Assembly (NCBI RefSeq): GCF_030272615.1
Contig: NC_081408.1
Coordinates: 311,691,118 to 311,755,117, forward strand
DNA: 64,000 nt
Reading direction: 5' to 3'
From: Cryptomeria japonica
Lineage: Eukaryota > Streptophyta > Pinopsida > Cupressales > Cupressaceae
Shown here: piece by piece, positions 1 through 13,007 of the stretch
Layout: the number at the start of each line of letters is the position of its first letter
Numbering within the stretch: position 1 is the first letter of the stretch
Position numbers and translations under genes: made by a program
The notes under the pieces: model-generated
What the model was told of the DNA's origin: nothing
Seen by the model: only the letters and a program-made list of their open reading frames with translations
Databases searched by the model: none

Positions 1-3000
1 TTACTGGAAACATGTTCTAGTGCAATCTCTTTATTCTGAACCTTTTCCCTCAAGAAATGATACTTAAGCTCAAAATGCTTGGTTCTAGAATGTAAAACTG
101 GATTCTTTGAGATATTGATAGCACTTGTGTTATCACTGAATATACTTACTGGTTCAAATATAGGGATTTTGAAGCCTTCCAGTACATGCTTCATCCAAAT
201 TGTCTGAGTGTAGTTCATGAAAGTTGCAACATACTCCGCTTCCATTGTAGACTGAGAGATACAACTCTGCTTTTTACTCATCCATGAGACCAGTCTACCA
301 CCAAGAAAGAATGCACCACTGGTTGTGCTTTTCTGGTCATCTAGATTACCTGCCCAATCAGCATCTGTGAATACTTTCAGAATGAAGTCATTGTTGTATG
401 GGTACCACAATCCATAGTCAACTATTCCCTTCAGATACTTAAGAATCTGCTTGACTGCAACCAAGTGGGATTCTCTTGGACTTTTCTAGAACCTTGTAGT
501 AATGCCAACTGCATGTGTAATATCCGGTCTGCTATGCACTACATAATGCAACTTACTAATCATTGATCGGTATTGATTCTCATCAACCAGCGCGGAATCA
601 TCCTCTTTTGTCAATTTGCAACCGGTCACCATCGGTGTACCAACCAGTTTGCTATCTTCCATGCCAAAGGTCTTCAACATCTCTTTGACATATTTGGACT
701 AAGTGATAAAGATTCCATCTTTCATCTGCTGGATTTGCAGTCCAATGAAGAACTTAATCTCCCCTATGAGTGACATCTCAAACTCTTTCTTCATCTCATC
801 AGCAAACTCATGACTCATCTTGTCATCTCCACCAAAGATAATGTCATCCACAAAAACCTCATAGATTAGGATCCGATCTCCTTCAGACTTCAAGTATATA
901 TTGCTATCTTCACTTGTTCTCTCAAATCCAATCTTCACAAGATGGGAATGTAGGCGCTCATACCATGCCCTAGGTGCTTGCTTTAGACCATATAAGGCTT
1001 TATGTAGCCTGCACACCATATCACTATCTTCAGATAGGGAAAACCCACCTGGTTTCTCTATATACACCTCCTCTTCAAGTACACCATTTAGGAATGTAGA
1101 TTTTACATCCATTTGAATATACTTTGAACCTTTTAAAAGCTGCATATGCAAGAAGCATACGAACTCCTTCCAATCTGGCTACAGGAGCAAAGGTTTCTCC
1201 ATAGTCTTCTCCTTCTTCTTGAGCATATCCTTTGCACACCAATCTAACTTTATTCCTAATCATTGTGCCATCCTCATTCAACTTGTTTCTGAACACCCAT
1301 TTGGTGCCAATGACATTTTTATGCTTTGGTCTGGGTACCAAGGACCATGTAGCATTTTTCTCCATCTAGTCAAGTTCCTCTTCCATTGCCTTGATCCAGT
1401 CTTCATCTTTATGAGCCTCTTTGAATGATTTAGGCTCAAATTCAGAGATCATACATGAGTTTTATCTAATCTTTCTCCTTGTAAGGATTCCTGCATCCTT
1501 ATCTCCTATGATCTGCTTAGGATCATGATTCAACTTGACATATCAAGGAATAGTCTTGATTGGTTCTTCTTGCTTTTCCTCATCATCCTCATCTTCATCA
1601 ATATTAGCATTCCCTGGTTCAGGAACACTGTTACTGGTACTTGGTTGACTAACAACCGATTCCCAGAAGGTTGCAACTGGTTCATTTATAGATTGCTCAC
1701 TACCAGTTTCCTCAGTTTTCTTAGAGAATTCATCAACTCTTACATTGACACTTTCCATAATTCTCTGAGTCCTATTGTTGTAACACTTCAAAGCTTTACT
1801 CTTGGTGGAATATCCTAGAAATATTCCCTCATCACATTTAGCTTCAAATTTGCCCTGATGTTCACTCCTCTTGATGTAACATTTGCTACCAAATACCCTA
1901 AAGTATCTAACCATAGGTGTCTTACCGGTCCAATACTCATAAGGAGTTTTGTCCTTACGTTTCTTGATGAGTACCTGGTTCATAGTGTAGACTATAGTGC
2001 TCACCATTTCTCTCCAAAAGGTGTGAGCTACCTTTCCTTGAATCAACATGGTTCTAGCTACTTCAACCACAGTTCGGTTATTCCTCTCTGCTAGGACATT
2101 CTACTGTGAAGTCCGGGGGGCAGACAGTTACCTTTTGATGCCAAATTCTTCACAGTACTTGTTGAATTCACTGGAAGTGAATTCCCCTTCTTGATCAGTT
2201 CTAAGACACTTGATTCTTTTACCACTTTCCTTCTCCACTAATGCTTTGAAAGCCTTGAATTTCACAAAAGCTTCAAACTTGTCTTTCAAGAATGTGACCC
2301 ACATCATTCTTGAGCAATCATCAGTGAGAATCATGAAGTACCTATCACCCTGCACACTTCTGGTTTTCAGAGGACCACACAAATTAGTATGCACAAGATC
2401 AAGCAAGTTGTTAGCAGTGAAAGATTTACCTTTAAAGGTTGAGGAAGAAATTTTCCCCAATTGACACTCTCTGCACAAGGTATTATCTGGTTTGCTTAGC
2501 ACCAACAACCCTCTAACTGCTTTGATCTTACTAGCCTTCACAATGTTATCAAAGTTTACATGGCAGAGTCTCCTATGCCATATCCAGCTATCATCAAGCT
2601 TAGCCATAAGACATGTACTTATATTTGCATTCAGATGAAATAGGTTACCTTTGGTCTGCATGCCGGTGGCCACCAATTCACCCTCTTTTCCTTTGATTCT
2701 GTAGACTCCATTCTTGAATTCTAGAGTGAGGCCACTATCATTCAGCTGGGCAACACTCAGAAGGTTGTGTCTGAGACCATCAACCCAGTACACATTGTCA
2801 GCACTACTCTTTCCATTTAGAGAGATGGACCCTCTGCCTTTGACCATGCATGGTGCATCATTTCCAAAGTGGACCACACCACCATCATACTCCTCCAAGG
2901 ATAGAAACTTGGTCCAGTCACCTGTCATATGGTGAGAATAGCCACTGTCAATGATCCACTCATTGGAATTATCAAACTGAGAGACAAGAGCCTTCTTGTC

Positions 3001-3993
3001 TGCCACATCTTCCTTTACAGCAACAAACACAATGTCTTCATTCTCTTCATCTTCTAATTCCTCATCTATGACACCTTCATCAACTGCCACAAAATAGTTT
3101 CTCTGGTTTCCTCCTTTGAATTTCCTGAACCTTTCTAGTTTGTCCTTGTTATCGCCATTAGGACAGTTTATAGCTATATGTCCTATCTACTTACAAGAAA
3201 AGCATTTCAAAGGTATCTTACCTTTGTATTTACTGGTTCCTTTAGGAAGCTTCCTGGCAAGGAGAGCTTCAAATGCCATCACAATCTCCTCATCATTCAT
3301 TTCTCTACTCTGACTAGGTTCACCACTAGTGCTAGCTTCTTTTCCTTTTCTGGATGGTAAAGAAAAGGCTTTAAATGCTGATTCAGTCTTTTGAACACTG
3401 ACATCAAAACTATTTAGCTCATAGGGTGTTAGCTTGGCTATGATGGAGTCTAAGGATATCTTAGTCTTGTCTATTGATCTCAGCTCCTAAATAGCCACAA
3501 CCCTTATTGCATAGACTGGCAAAAGGGATCTCAGGACTTTGCTTACCACAATGGAATCTTCTATTTTACCACCTGCACTCTTGATTTCTCAAACAACCGT
3601 TTTGATTCTTATTCCATATTGCTGAATGGTCTCACCTTCAAGCATCCGCATATCTTCAAAATTCCCTCTCAGGGTTTCTTCCTTAGCCTATTTTACATGT
3701 TCATCACCACCATAGATATTTTCAAGAGCATCCCATACCTCTTTGAGATTTACCTTGTCCTGAACATCAATAAACTCAATGTCAGACAGACTACTAATGA
3801 GGGCTTCCATGACTTGCCCATTTTCTTGTATCTCTCTCTTTTGGTCATCGGTGAGAGTACCGGTAGGGATAACATAGACATTCTCAACATAACTCCAGTG
3901 TTGAGCACCCATGCTTCTGATGACTATCTTCACCCTATCTTTCCATATATTGAAATTTTCCCTATTAAACTTTGGACCTTCCCTCTTCATCAT
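1..3993 (-). pseudogene. copia gag-pol polyprotein, decayed
   Basis: Gag begins at 3993 (MMKREGPKFN). A CCHC knuckle near 3213-3172 is broken by a stop ([13 protein letters not shown]). The protease motif near 2945 reads [10 protein letters not shown], with Y where family members have C. The GAG-pre-integrase motif [14 protein letters not shown] lies near 2585-2540, integrase about 2420-1950, and reverse transcriptase about 1365-690, with the catalytic [10 protein letters not shown] near 870-830. RNase H runs from about 480 to the edge. Segments from 3993 to about 1110 share one frame. An extra base near 1110, relative to the copy at 40963-45052, shifts the remaining part. Several in-frame stops are present (for example around 2100 and 1500). 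The protein would act in virus-like particles to copy and integrate the element; this copy cannot encode a full product. Confidence 0.92.
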
Positions 3994-4048
3994 TTCACTA
4001 GGATCTTTACCTCAAGCGGTTAAGCTTACAACTTAGAGGACCTAGAGT

Positions 4049-4062
4049 GCTCTAATACCAAT
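4049..4062 (-). other. primer binding site of copia B1
   Basis: The reverse strand reads ATTGGTATTAGAGC directly after the LTR end GTTATCA. This matches the initiator tRNA-Met primer site TGGTATCAGAGC except for one C-to-T change, and it fixes the inner LTR boundary. Confidence 0.85.
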
Positions 4063-5685
4063 TGATAACTCAATGATGAATGAATAGTAACAAACCGATA
4101 CTGAGAGGGGGGGGGTGAAAAGTACAAACAAAAATACAGTCCAAAACCAGTTTGACAACAAATGCTCCAAATGACTGGCAAGCAGTGATACTAGTTGAAA
4201 CAGAGTGCAACCAGTAAGACCCAGAATAACTAAAACAATCATAAACCAGTCACTCACTAAGCTTTCCTCTTAGCTCAATACTATAGTATCATTACATCCT
4301 CATGCATGAATAGGTAAACTATCATCAGGTCTTCACAACAGTTAGTTCAATATGTTTTATAGACAGGCATAAAACATAGAACCGTCATATGCTCAACAGG
4401 TAATAACAAAGCATCACAAGATAAAAGCATCACACATGACACACATATTTTTCACGTGGAAACCCAACTAGGAAAAACCACGATGGGGATGAATACCCAC
4501 AAGCTTCTTTTTGAACTCTTTAGAAGTTCGCTCTGTTAGGAGCCTTGTCCGGTTAAAGGCATTACAATAGGTTCTTCTAGGAATCGATCCTGTTAGGGAT
4601 CACCCATTTAAAGGATGGCTACAATACCTAGTTAAGGGTTAAACTCGGTTAGGGTTACCTTGTTAGAGGATTTCAAAAACTCAATAGAGAAAGGATTTGT
4701 AGAGCTCTATAGCTTCCCAGAACTCATTGACTTCGAGTTACCCTGTTAAGGGATTTGAATCAAGCCGGTTAAAGCTACCTTGTTAAGGGATTTGTATCAA
4801 GCCGGTTAAGGCTACCCTGTTAAGGGATTTCACAATTGTTGAAGTGGTTAAAGATCAACAGTTATTACAATGATTTGGTAATAGCGCTCAATGCTAATGC
4901 AGATCCGTTTTGGCTCCTCTTCACCTTCTGCACACTCACTTTGCAGGTATCTCTCCTCTCCTTTGGTCTGGAAAGAATCACGTATCACTTCCCTTGGATA
5001 CACACACACAACTTTTTCCAACAACCTTAGAAAGAAACACAACATCAACCTTATAGGAAACAGAGAGGTCAGTAGCAAAAACCCTAAACCCTAAACCTGT
5101 TAGGTTAAGAAATTCAAGCGGTTCAATCCTGACCATTGAATCATACTGCATTAAATGTAACACTCTTGAATCGATCTCAAGACATTCTCCATCATCCATT
5201 ATCCACCGATTTCATGGCGGCTGATAGCCCATCACATGTTATCACCATTTTACAAACTTTGCACATTCCCAAGGTAGATAGGAATAGTCTTCTTCATGTA
5301 AGATTCTTCATGCGCACAGAGCTTATGTGGCAACACGATCTGTTCTTCGTTATACTACTAACTCATCACACAAAGATCACTGATTGAGTCACACAGGCTT
5401 GAGGTACTCCAACCGGAAATCCTGAGGTGGAAACTACCTACCAACCAGTAGTCACACAATGCTTCCATGTGCCGGTTCCCATAACTACATGCCAGTTCAT
5501 CTTGACATGGCGGTTCATCTTGAACAAATATACCGCTTCACTTTGGCATATATACCGATTCACACATATGTCGGTTCTCTTCTTCTCACATATCACATAT
5601 GCCAGTTCACTTCATATCACATATTAACATCAATGACAACATACAATATCATTATGTCCTTATACCGGTTCACATAATGCCAACA
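4063..5685 (-). repeat. 5' LTR of copia B1
   Basis: On the reverse strand the LTR starts TGTTGGCATTATG (5685) and ends GTTATCA (4063), about 1.62 kb, with the usual TG...CA ends. It contains a G/C homopolymer island near 4100-4118 (reverse strand TTCACCCCCCCCC then CTCAG) and a GGTTTTTCC...GGGTTTCCACGTG island near 4455-4485; both recur in the other copia-type LTRs of this window. Repeated phrases with 'ccggttaa' and 'ccctgttaagggatt' between about 4540 and 4830 suggest internal short tandem duplications. Confidence 0.88.
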
Positions 5686-6333
5686 ATTAATTGAATTATA
5701 TTTCTAATGAAAACTCAAACTTATAATCTAAATGCATTTCAATCAAACTATAATTGGAATCTATCTCAAGGTTAACTGAATCTGATCTCTCAATTATTTC
5801 AATTATCCAAAATTGTGCCTTTTTCTTGAATAATCTCAACCGCTTGTTGCTAATTGACCTTGACCATTGGTCTCCCTTGTGATTCTCTATAAATTCAGCC
5901 TTCATCTCTCATTCAAAACACCCTGGAGATTTGTTGTTATTATGCAATGTTTGCTCTAGAGTCATTGAAGATATTGTGCTTTCTTTTTTTATTTTATTGC
6001 ATCTTATCTTTTCTTTTTGCATATTTACTTCAATTATGATTGCTTGAATTCATATAGCTTACTATTCATCCATCTAGCATAATCTTGCATCCATTTAGCT
6101 TAATATCATACTCATATAGATTAAATCTTTCATCTTGGTGTAGTCTAGTCACTGGTATTGCTTATAAAAATCTGAGAGAAATTCTATACTTGCATCTTTT
6201 AGAAGGCAATTGGTTGATTTGTTATGGTTTTATTATTCATTCTTATATCTATCTAACCATACATGTAATGACTTAATTGAAGTGTTGTGTCTTACAACTT
6301 ACATATACTTATTCCACTTTTCACACACACAAA
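5686..6333 (+). repeat. 3' part of a gypsy-type LTR, fragment
   Basis: This stretch carries no coding sequence. From about 5850 it resembles 48905-49340 in order and spacing: a TATA box, then 'tgtagtc(a/t)agtcact', 'tctgagag', 'ggttttat', and 'catgtaatga(c/t)'. At 49368 the related copy is followed by a gypsy-like primer site, so I read both as LTR ends of the same family. The fragment stops where copia A2 homology begins (about 6335), without a recognisable LTR terminus or primer site. Confidence 0.6.
5888..5893 (+). promoter_or_regulatory. TATA box in LTR fragment
   Basis: TATAAA within 'ctctataaattcagcc'. The related LTR has the same box at 48955-48960 in 'cctataaatagacc', and the preceding 'ttgacc(a/g)ttg' is also shared, which supports a conserved LTR promoter. 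Confidence 0.5.
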
Positions 6334-6334
6334 A

Positions 6335-8588
6335 AGGTAATATATTTCATTTAAATTCCGGTAAGAAGACATGTTTGATTGCACAAATTAATGAGAGTTG
6401 GCTATGGCATAAAAGGCTATGTCATGTGAATTCTGATTGCATTATGAAGATCAGTTCAACTAAGGCAGTTAGAGATATACCTAAGATTGTGAAGCTCTAT
6501 AATCTGGTATGTAAAGAATTCCAAATGGGTAAATAGGTCATAACCTCTTTTAGGAGTATACAAGATAAATATAATGATATCCTTGATCTTATTCATAATG
6601 ATTTGTGTGGCCCTACTAGAGATAAAAGTTTTCAAGGTGATAGATATTTCATGCTAATCATTGATGATTATTCTGGAATGATGTGGGTTACTTTTCTAAA
6701 AGAAAAATCTGAAGCGTTTGAAAAGTTCAAAATATTTAAGGCTAAAGTAGAAACTAAGACTGGATTGAAGATTAAATGTTTGAGGTCAGATCATGGTGGA
6801 GAATTCACATCCGGTGAGTTTAATAATTTTTGTGAGAAATATGGTATATAAGAAGACAAGTTTCTGCTCCCCGGAAACCTCAGCAGAATGGAGTTGTGGA
6901 AAGGAAGAACAGAACTATCTTGGTTGCTGCTAGAACAATGATGATGAAAGCTAGTCTACCGCATATCTACTGGAGAGAAGCACTAAGAACAACTGTTTAT
7001 ACATTCAACAGAGTACATATCAAAGGAGAAATCAGTAAGACACCTTATGAGTTATGGTTTGGAAATACACCTACAGTTAAGTATTTTAGAATCTTTGGTA
7101 GTAAATGTTATATCAGGAGAGATGATATCATTGGCAAATTTGATCCCAGATGTGATGAAGGCATATTTATTGGTTATTCTAATGAAAGCAAGGCATATAG
7201 ATGTTATAACAAGAGATTGTAGAGAATTGTGGAAAGTGCTAATGTCAAAGTGGATGAGTTGAATACAGGTCAAATCAGAGTTTATGAGAAGGAATTGATG
7301 GTGGAAATGATTATATCTGAACCGGTAGCATCTTTACCAGAATAGAGTGTTGAACCAATTACTCCGGCAGTATCAAAAAATTCTACAGTAACTAAAGAAC
7401 CAGGAAGAGGAACAAAGATTCAGAAGGCTCCTAGGTATGTGAGATTGAATCATTCAGAAGATCAGATCATTGGGGATAAAAACAATGGAGTAATGACAAT
7501 AAGAAGACTGACAACTAATGAGGTATGCTTAATTTCTCAAGTTGAACCGATATCAGTAATTGAGGCATGTAAAGATGAATATTGGTTGAAAGATATGGAA
7601 GAAGAATTAGATCAGATTGAGAAAAATAACACATGGACTTTGGTTCCTCGGCCTAAAAATAAGAATGTTATTGGAACTAAGTGGGTTTTTAGAAATAAAT
7701 TAAATAAAGATGGTCAAGTTGTAAGGAATAAGGCTAGATTGGTTTGTAAAGGATATTCTCAGAAGAAAGGAATTGATTATGGAGAGACTTTTGCACCTGT
7801 AGCTAGGATTGAAGCTGTAAGATTATTTCTTGCCTATGTTGCCCACAAAAACTACAAGGTTTATCAAATGGATGTTAAGTGTGCATTTTTCAATGGGGGT
7901 CTTGATGAGGAAGATTATATTGAGCAACATGATGCTTTTTCACTATCAGATTATACAAACATGGTTTGTAGGTTAAGGAAAGATTTATATGGATTGAAAC
8001 AAGCACCTAGAGCTTGGTATGCAAGGTTGGATAAACATCTTTTGAAGCTTGGATTCACTAAAGGTAATGCTGACAGTAATTTATATTATAAGATCACTAA
8101 TAATAATATACTGATTATTGAGGTCTTTGTTGATGACATCATTTTTGGAGGTGAAGATAAGTTGTGTGAGGAATTGCTAACAGTATGAAGAATGAATTTG
8201 AGATGTTTATGATTGGGAAGATGAAATTTTTCTTAGGTTTGCATATTACTCAAATTGATAAAGGTATTTTCATTTGTCAAACTAAGTATGCTAGAGAGTT
8301 TTTGAAGAAATTTGGTTTGGAAAACTCTAAACTAGTTGATACTCCTATGGTTACAAGTGAGAAATTGACAAGAAAAGATGCTTCTGAACTGGTAAATCTT
8401 ACAAGATACAAATCTATGATTAGAGGTCTGCATTATTTGACTCAGACTAGGCCTGACATAATGAATGTTGTTTGTATTGTATCAAGATTTTAGAGTGGTC
8501 TTAGAGAAAATCATGTGAGTGTGGTGAAAAGGATTTTTAGATACTTACAAGGTACATCAGAATATGGTTTGTGGAACCCTAAGGATGA
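6335..8588 (+). pseudogene. copia A2 pol fragment (pre-integrase to start of RNase H)
   Basis: Homology to the family A elements downstream starts abruptly at GNIFHLNSGKK (6335), so gag and protease are missing. SWLWHKRLCHVN marks the pre-integrase domain (about 6400). Integrase follows with DRYFMLIIDDYSG and CLRSDHGGEFTSG (6630-6810), then QQNGVVERKNRT. Reverse transcriptase includes [23 protein letters not shown] and [12 protein letters not shown] (about 7640-8165). The RNase H region begins near 8500 and breaks off at WNPKDD (8588). There are stops near 6535, 6850, 7220 and 8490 and frame changes near 8180. The next residues of RNase H resume at 19621, after the 11-kb insertion. Confidence 0.9.
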
Positions 8589-8625
8589 TGGGGTAAAAGT
8601 ACAAACCTGTGTCACACTTTTACAA
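8589..8625 (+). repeat. left terminal inverted repeat of the 11-kb transposon
   Basis: The left end reads tggggtaaaagtac followed by acaaacctgtgtcacac (8601-8617). The reverse complement of the right end reads acggatctatgtcgtac at the matching place. In this 17-base core 11 positions match and all 6 differences are transitions, as expected for an old repeat decayed by C-to-T change. Confidence 0.65.
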
Positions 8626-9309
8626 AGGAAAAGGCTAACACAACAACAACTATTCAATTTCATCGCCATAAAAGTGTCATTTGCATTTTGAATTTGAAGA
8701 TGATGTAAACTGTTGAACTATGTAAAATTTGTTGAAGTTTAAGTCTACTTTTTTTCGAAAAAAAAAAATCAATAATTTATATATTTTTTTTAGCTGTAAA
8801 GTCCATTTTTTTATTGCTGAAAAATAGGGGGTTTGGTTCCCACCTCAAAAGAAAATGTAATAAACTTTTTTTTTCTCATTTTGATATCCGTTATAGATCA
8901 CATATTTATACAGTGCATGAAAAAAATAAAAAAATTGATGTATATTTTCTTTGTAATAGCATTTGGAAGTCGAATACACAAGAATTTGACAATTTTTGCC
9001 TCCCACCACAATTTGTCTATTCAATTTATGATAATCCCAAAAACTAAAAATACCCTTTTGGAGAAAACTCTCTCTTCTAGTGAACCATATTTTTTTCCAA
9101 ATTATTTTGAAGTCATTCGATACTTTTTTTTGTTTTTCAAAGAAGCCTGTTATCGAACAAAAGAATACCTAATTGTAGTATTTTTAATTTTTTATATATT
9201 AAATGTAATCAAAACATTAAAAAAATTAAATTTTGTTGCAGAAGTGACAAGTTTGAGAAAATCATCATTTTTGTTATTGTGGCTGTCACTTGGCATTCCA
9301 CATAAGTCG

Positions 9310-9339
9310 TTCCGACCGGAACCCTTCCGGCCGGAACTG
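9310..9339. repeat. left subterminal palindromic repeats (2 x 15 bp)
   Basis: Two consecutive 15-base units, TTCCGACCGGAACCC and TTCCGGCCGGAACTG. The second contains the perfect palindrome TTCCGGCCGGAA. Matching units stand near the right end (19448-19572), so these are probably transposase binding sites. Confidence 0.6.
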
Positions 9340-9513
9340 TGAGGGCTGACGTGACCGGTCGTACAAGCGACCGGTTGCTTGAACCATATATAAAAAAGAG
9401 TTATTTTTCCCATTAAAAAAACCAAAACAATCAAGTGCGAAATAAATTAGTTATTTTTGCAACAAAAAAAAAAAATTCAAATAAAGTGGCATTTTGGAGC
9501 GAGTAGGAAGATT

Positions 9514-9591
9514 ATAAAGGGGCGAATATTTCTAATTTTATAAAGGGGTGAATATTTCTAATTTTATAAAGGGGCGAAGATTTTGAATTTT
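9514..9591 (+). repeat. 26-bp tandem repeat, three copies
   Basis: Three adjacent units begin ataaagggg(c/t)gaatatttc; the third has diverged at its end. AT-rich, non-coding, inside the left arm of the 11-kb transposon. Confidence 0.8.
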
Positions 9592-10657
9592 TTTTCGGAA
9601 AGCGTCTACCCTTTCCAAGTATGTTTTTCTAAATTATTTTTTCAATCATGCTTAATTTACAATATTAAATGTTTTTTTGGAAATTAAATATTTTTAAGAT
9701 TAAATTTAAAACTTTATTTTATTATTTGTTAATTACGCTTCAATCATTTATTTTCAATTATGTTATCTTAAATTATTTTTTCAATCATTGTTATTAAATC
9801 ATGTTATTAATGTTATTAAATCATGTTCATTGTACATTGCATAGTCAAATGTAGAATCCAAGTAAACTTAATTTCTTACTCTTTAGATCAATGCTCTTAT
9901 TTCTTGAATGTTGTTTTTTCATTTTCTAAATTTTAAAAATTGGAGTTTAAGACAAATGATCTAAATGGATGAAATTTACACATGTTTCATTTATTCAATT
10001 TAAATTTTTTAAGAAAACAAAATTATTTATACATTTCATTAATCACATTTTGTTTGTCAAGGACAAGGAAAAGTAACTAGATATAACTTATTTACTATAT
10101 GAGTAGATTAATTCCTATAAATTTACATACTTAAAATCTAACGAAATATTGAATTTATACAATATATTTAATCACTTTAATGAAATTGAGTATATATCCA
10201 ACACTATTTAGTACTAAATTATATTATATTTTATTTCCTAATACTTGAATCAAATTCTATATATATTAGCTAAGTGATTTCAAGCAATTAATGTTATTAA
10301 ATCACGTTCATATGTACATTGCATATAGTCAAATGTATCTAATTGAAGTATACTTAATTTCTTACTTTTTATCAATGCTCCTAAATTTCTTAAGCCTTAT
10401 TTTTTCATTTTCTAAATTATAAAAATTGGACTTCAAGTCAAATGATCTAAATGGATGAAATTTACACAGGTTAAGTTTAAGAATGCAAAATTATTCATAC
10501 ATTTCACTAATTCTTTTTTTTTGTTAAGAACCGAGGAAAAGTAATTCGATATATAACCTTTTTAGTTCAAAGCACTAAATTTTCAAGATCTGCATATTTG
10601 CATGTTTTGTTTTTAGGTTCAAAGCACAAAATTTTGAAGATCTAAATATTTTTTGCA
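9592..10657. repeat. AT-rich upstream region with a direct duplication
   Basis: No coding sequence. About 250 bases at 9816-10090 recur at 10297-10560, sharing 'caaatgatctaaatggatga', 'aatttcttact' and 'gaggaaaagtaa'-like phrases with indels. A smaller tandem repeat, 'ggttcaaagcac(t)aaaattt(t)...agatct', stands at 10567-10650 immediately before the transposase-like start codon. This is the promoter side of the gene at 10658, but no convincing TATA box could be chosen. Confidence 0.65.
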
Positions 10658-12651
10658 ATGGGGAATAAGAGGACTAGATCAAGGTTGTATGATCGTAAAA
10701 GGGACGATAAGATGAAAGGTCATACAAAACGTAATCAACAACAATCTATTGTTGTTCAAGGTCAACATGATGATGTTCAAGAAACATCTACTCAGGTACG
10801 AGATGAAATTTTTTTTTCTCGTATGAAAAATTTGATGGAAATGGACAAAGATAGTCTTGTCAATGAAATTCCATCTCAAGATATGATACCTAAAAGCACA
10901 TTAAAATTGCATTGTCAGAAATTGTGGGATGATTATTTTAAAAATAAGTCTATTATTGGAAGAGCACAATTATTTGCTAAGTTATTTAGGAAAAGGGAAA
11001 TGAAACCTGTTTTGGAGTTGTTGGGTGTTGGTAATAAGAAAAGTTCTCCTGATACATTAGTAAAAGAAACTATAATTGAAAATTTACAAGAAGCATTGAA
11101 TTGTATTGAGAACATAAGTCGAGGTGCTGATTTAAGTGCTACACGTAGAGCATCGATGACTATGATTACTAGTAAGGAATTCACTCGTAGAAAACAAGTT
11201 AATGCAATTTCTAAATTAATGCATGTATCTAGAATAACTGTTTAAAGATACATTAGGAAGAGAAATATATTGGATGAAAACATTGAAAAGAATTGGGTAA
11301 ATATCTGTAGGGTTCCTAGAAAAGATAGAATTTCCGAAGATGTAAAAAGACAGGTCATTGATTATTGGACCAACCAATCTCGTATTTCTTCGAATAGAAG
11401 GGATAATATACAAATGATAGATGAAGATGGTAAAAATATTACACATCCAAAACATTTCTTAGATACAACACAAAGTGAATTGTTTGAAGCATTCAAGCAA
11501 GAATTTTCAGATGTAAATATTTGCCAAAGGATGTTTGAGAGATTTCGTCCTTTCTTTGTACACATAAATAAGGTACGTGAAACTTGTTGTTGTCGAAATC
11601 ATGTTGAATTTCATCTACACTTGCAATCATATAATAATTTCATGGCAACAATTAATCCAAATCTAGTCATTCCTACAAGTACAACACAATTTGTGAAGTC
11701 TATTTTATGTGATAAATTAGAAGATTTAGATGAGTTCAAAATACAATGTATAAAAGATGAATGCAATGATTGTGGATTTTTGAGTAAGTTTGTGTTGCAA
11801 ACTGAGAATATTGATATTCATGCACTAGTTATATGGAAGAGATTTGAATATGAGACATACAAAAGTAAGTCAGGAACTGAACCCAAAAAAATTATGTTGA
11901 AAGAGAGTGAATCGCCCTACATTCAATTTATAGATAGATTTTGTAATATAATATATCCACATATCCAACATTGTCATGGTGCAAGATGGCAGGCTAAACA
12001 ATTTCATGATTCAAAGAATTGTTTTCCACCAGGTTGTATTCTTTCACTTGTAGATTTCTCCGAGAACTATACATTTAGTCCTCACATAGAAATTCAAAGT
12101 CAATATTATCATTCTGATCAAGTTGCAATATTTGTACAAGTTTCCTATAGACATGCACAATTTCATGTGGATGGTATAGAGAGTACTAAAAATGAATGCA
12201 TTATCATCAAGGAGGTCCATTTCTATATCAGTGATGATACGTGTCATGATAGGAGCTATGTAGCACATTGTTTTGGAATGTTTTTTAAAGATATTAAAGA
12301 TCCTGGGATAGAATGTACACAACATTGGAGTTGGTCAGATGGATGTGTCGGTAAGTACATTACATTTGAAATTGATTGTTTAAGTTCGGTTTTATATTAT
12401 ATATGATTTAATTGTATATAATAGGTCAAAAGTTTAAATATATATAATATATATGTTATTCATGTTAGGTCAATTTAAGTCTACAAAAGCTTTTAACTGG
12501 TTATCCCAACAACATGCTTGACATAGCATAAATTTTTTGTGGAACTTCTTTGAGAGTGGACATGGAAAAGGAGAGCATGATGGAGCAGGAGCATGTGTGA
12601 AGCATGCACTTCACCAACATGAACTTGGAGGTGAATTATCTTCATAGATTA

Positions 12652-12707
<56 letters not shown>

Positions 12708-12839
12708 TGTCCAATTTTCTAAAGAAAGAGATTTTGTATAGGTAACACCATACGTAATTCTAATGATATTATTGAATGGTGCAAAAATCATTTTGTTGGT
12801 CATGATACAACTTACAACAAGTGTTATTTTGGGGAAGTT

Positions 12840-12883
<44 letters not shown>

Positions 12884-12934
12884 TTATTTTTTCTTAAACA
12901 TTCAAGTGTTCTTGAATTATTTTTAAAATTTGTG

Positions 12935-13007
<73 letters not shown>

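Larger units (their letters stand above)
1..5685 (-). mobile_element. Ty1/copia LTR retrotransposon, copy B1 (3' end outside window)
   Basis: A minus-strand copia element. Reading the reverse strand from 5685 downwards gives a 5' LTR (5685-4063), a tRNA-Met-type primer site, gag, protease, integrase, reverse transcriptase and RNase H, in the copia order. The window edge cuts it inside RNase H, so the 3' LTR and target duplication cannot be checked. It is closely related to the second minus-strand element at 40690-46636: both begin gag with MMKRE and share most of the pol wording. It is non-functional as it stands, because its reading frame has stops and one frameshift. Confidence 0.93.

Noticed and set aside
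8814-9434. Frames of 77-169 codons in the left arm of the 11-kb transposon
   Set aside because: Low-complexity F/I/K-rich translations of AT-rich DNA that overlap each other, with no recognisable domain.
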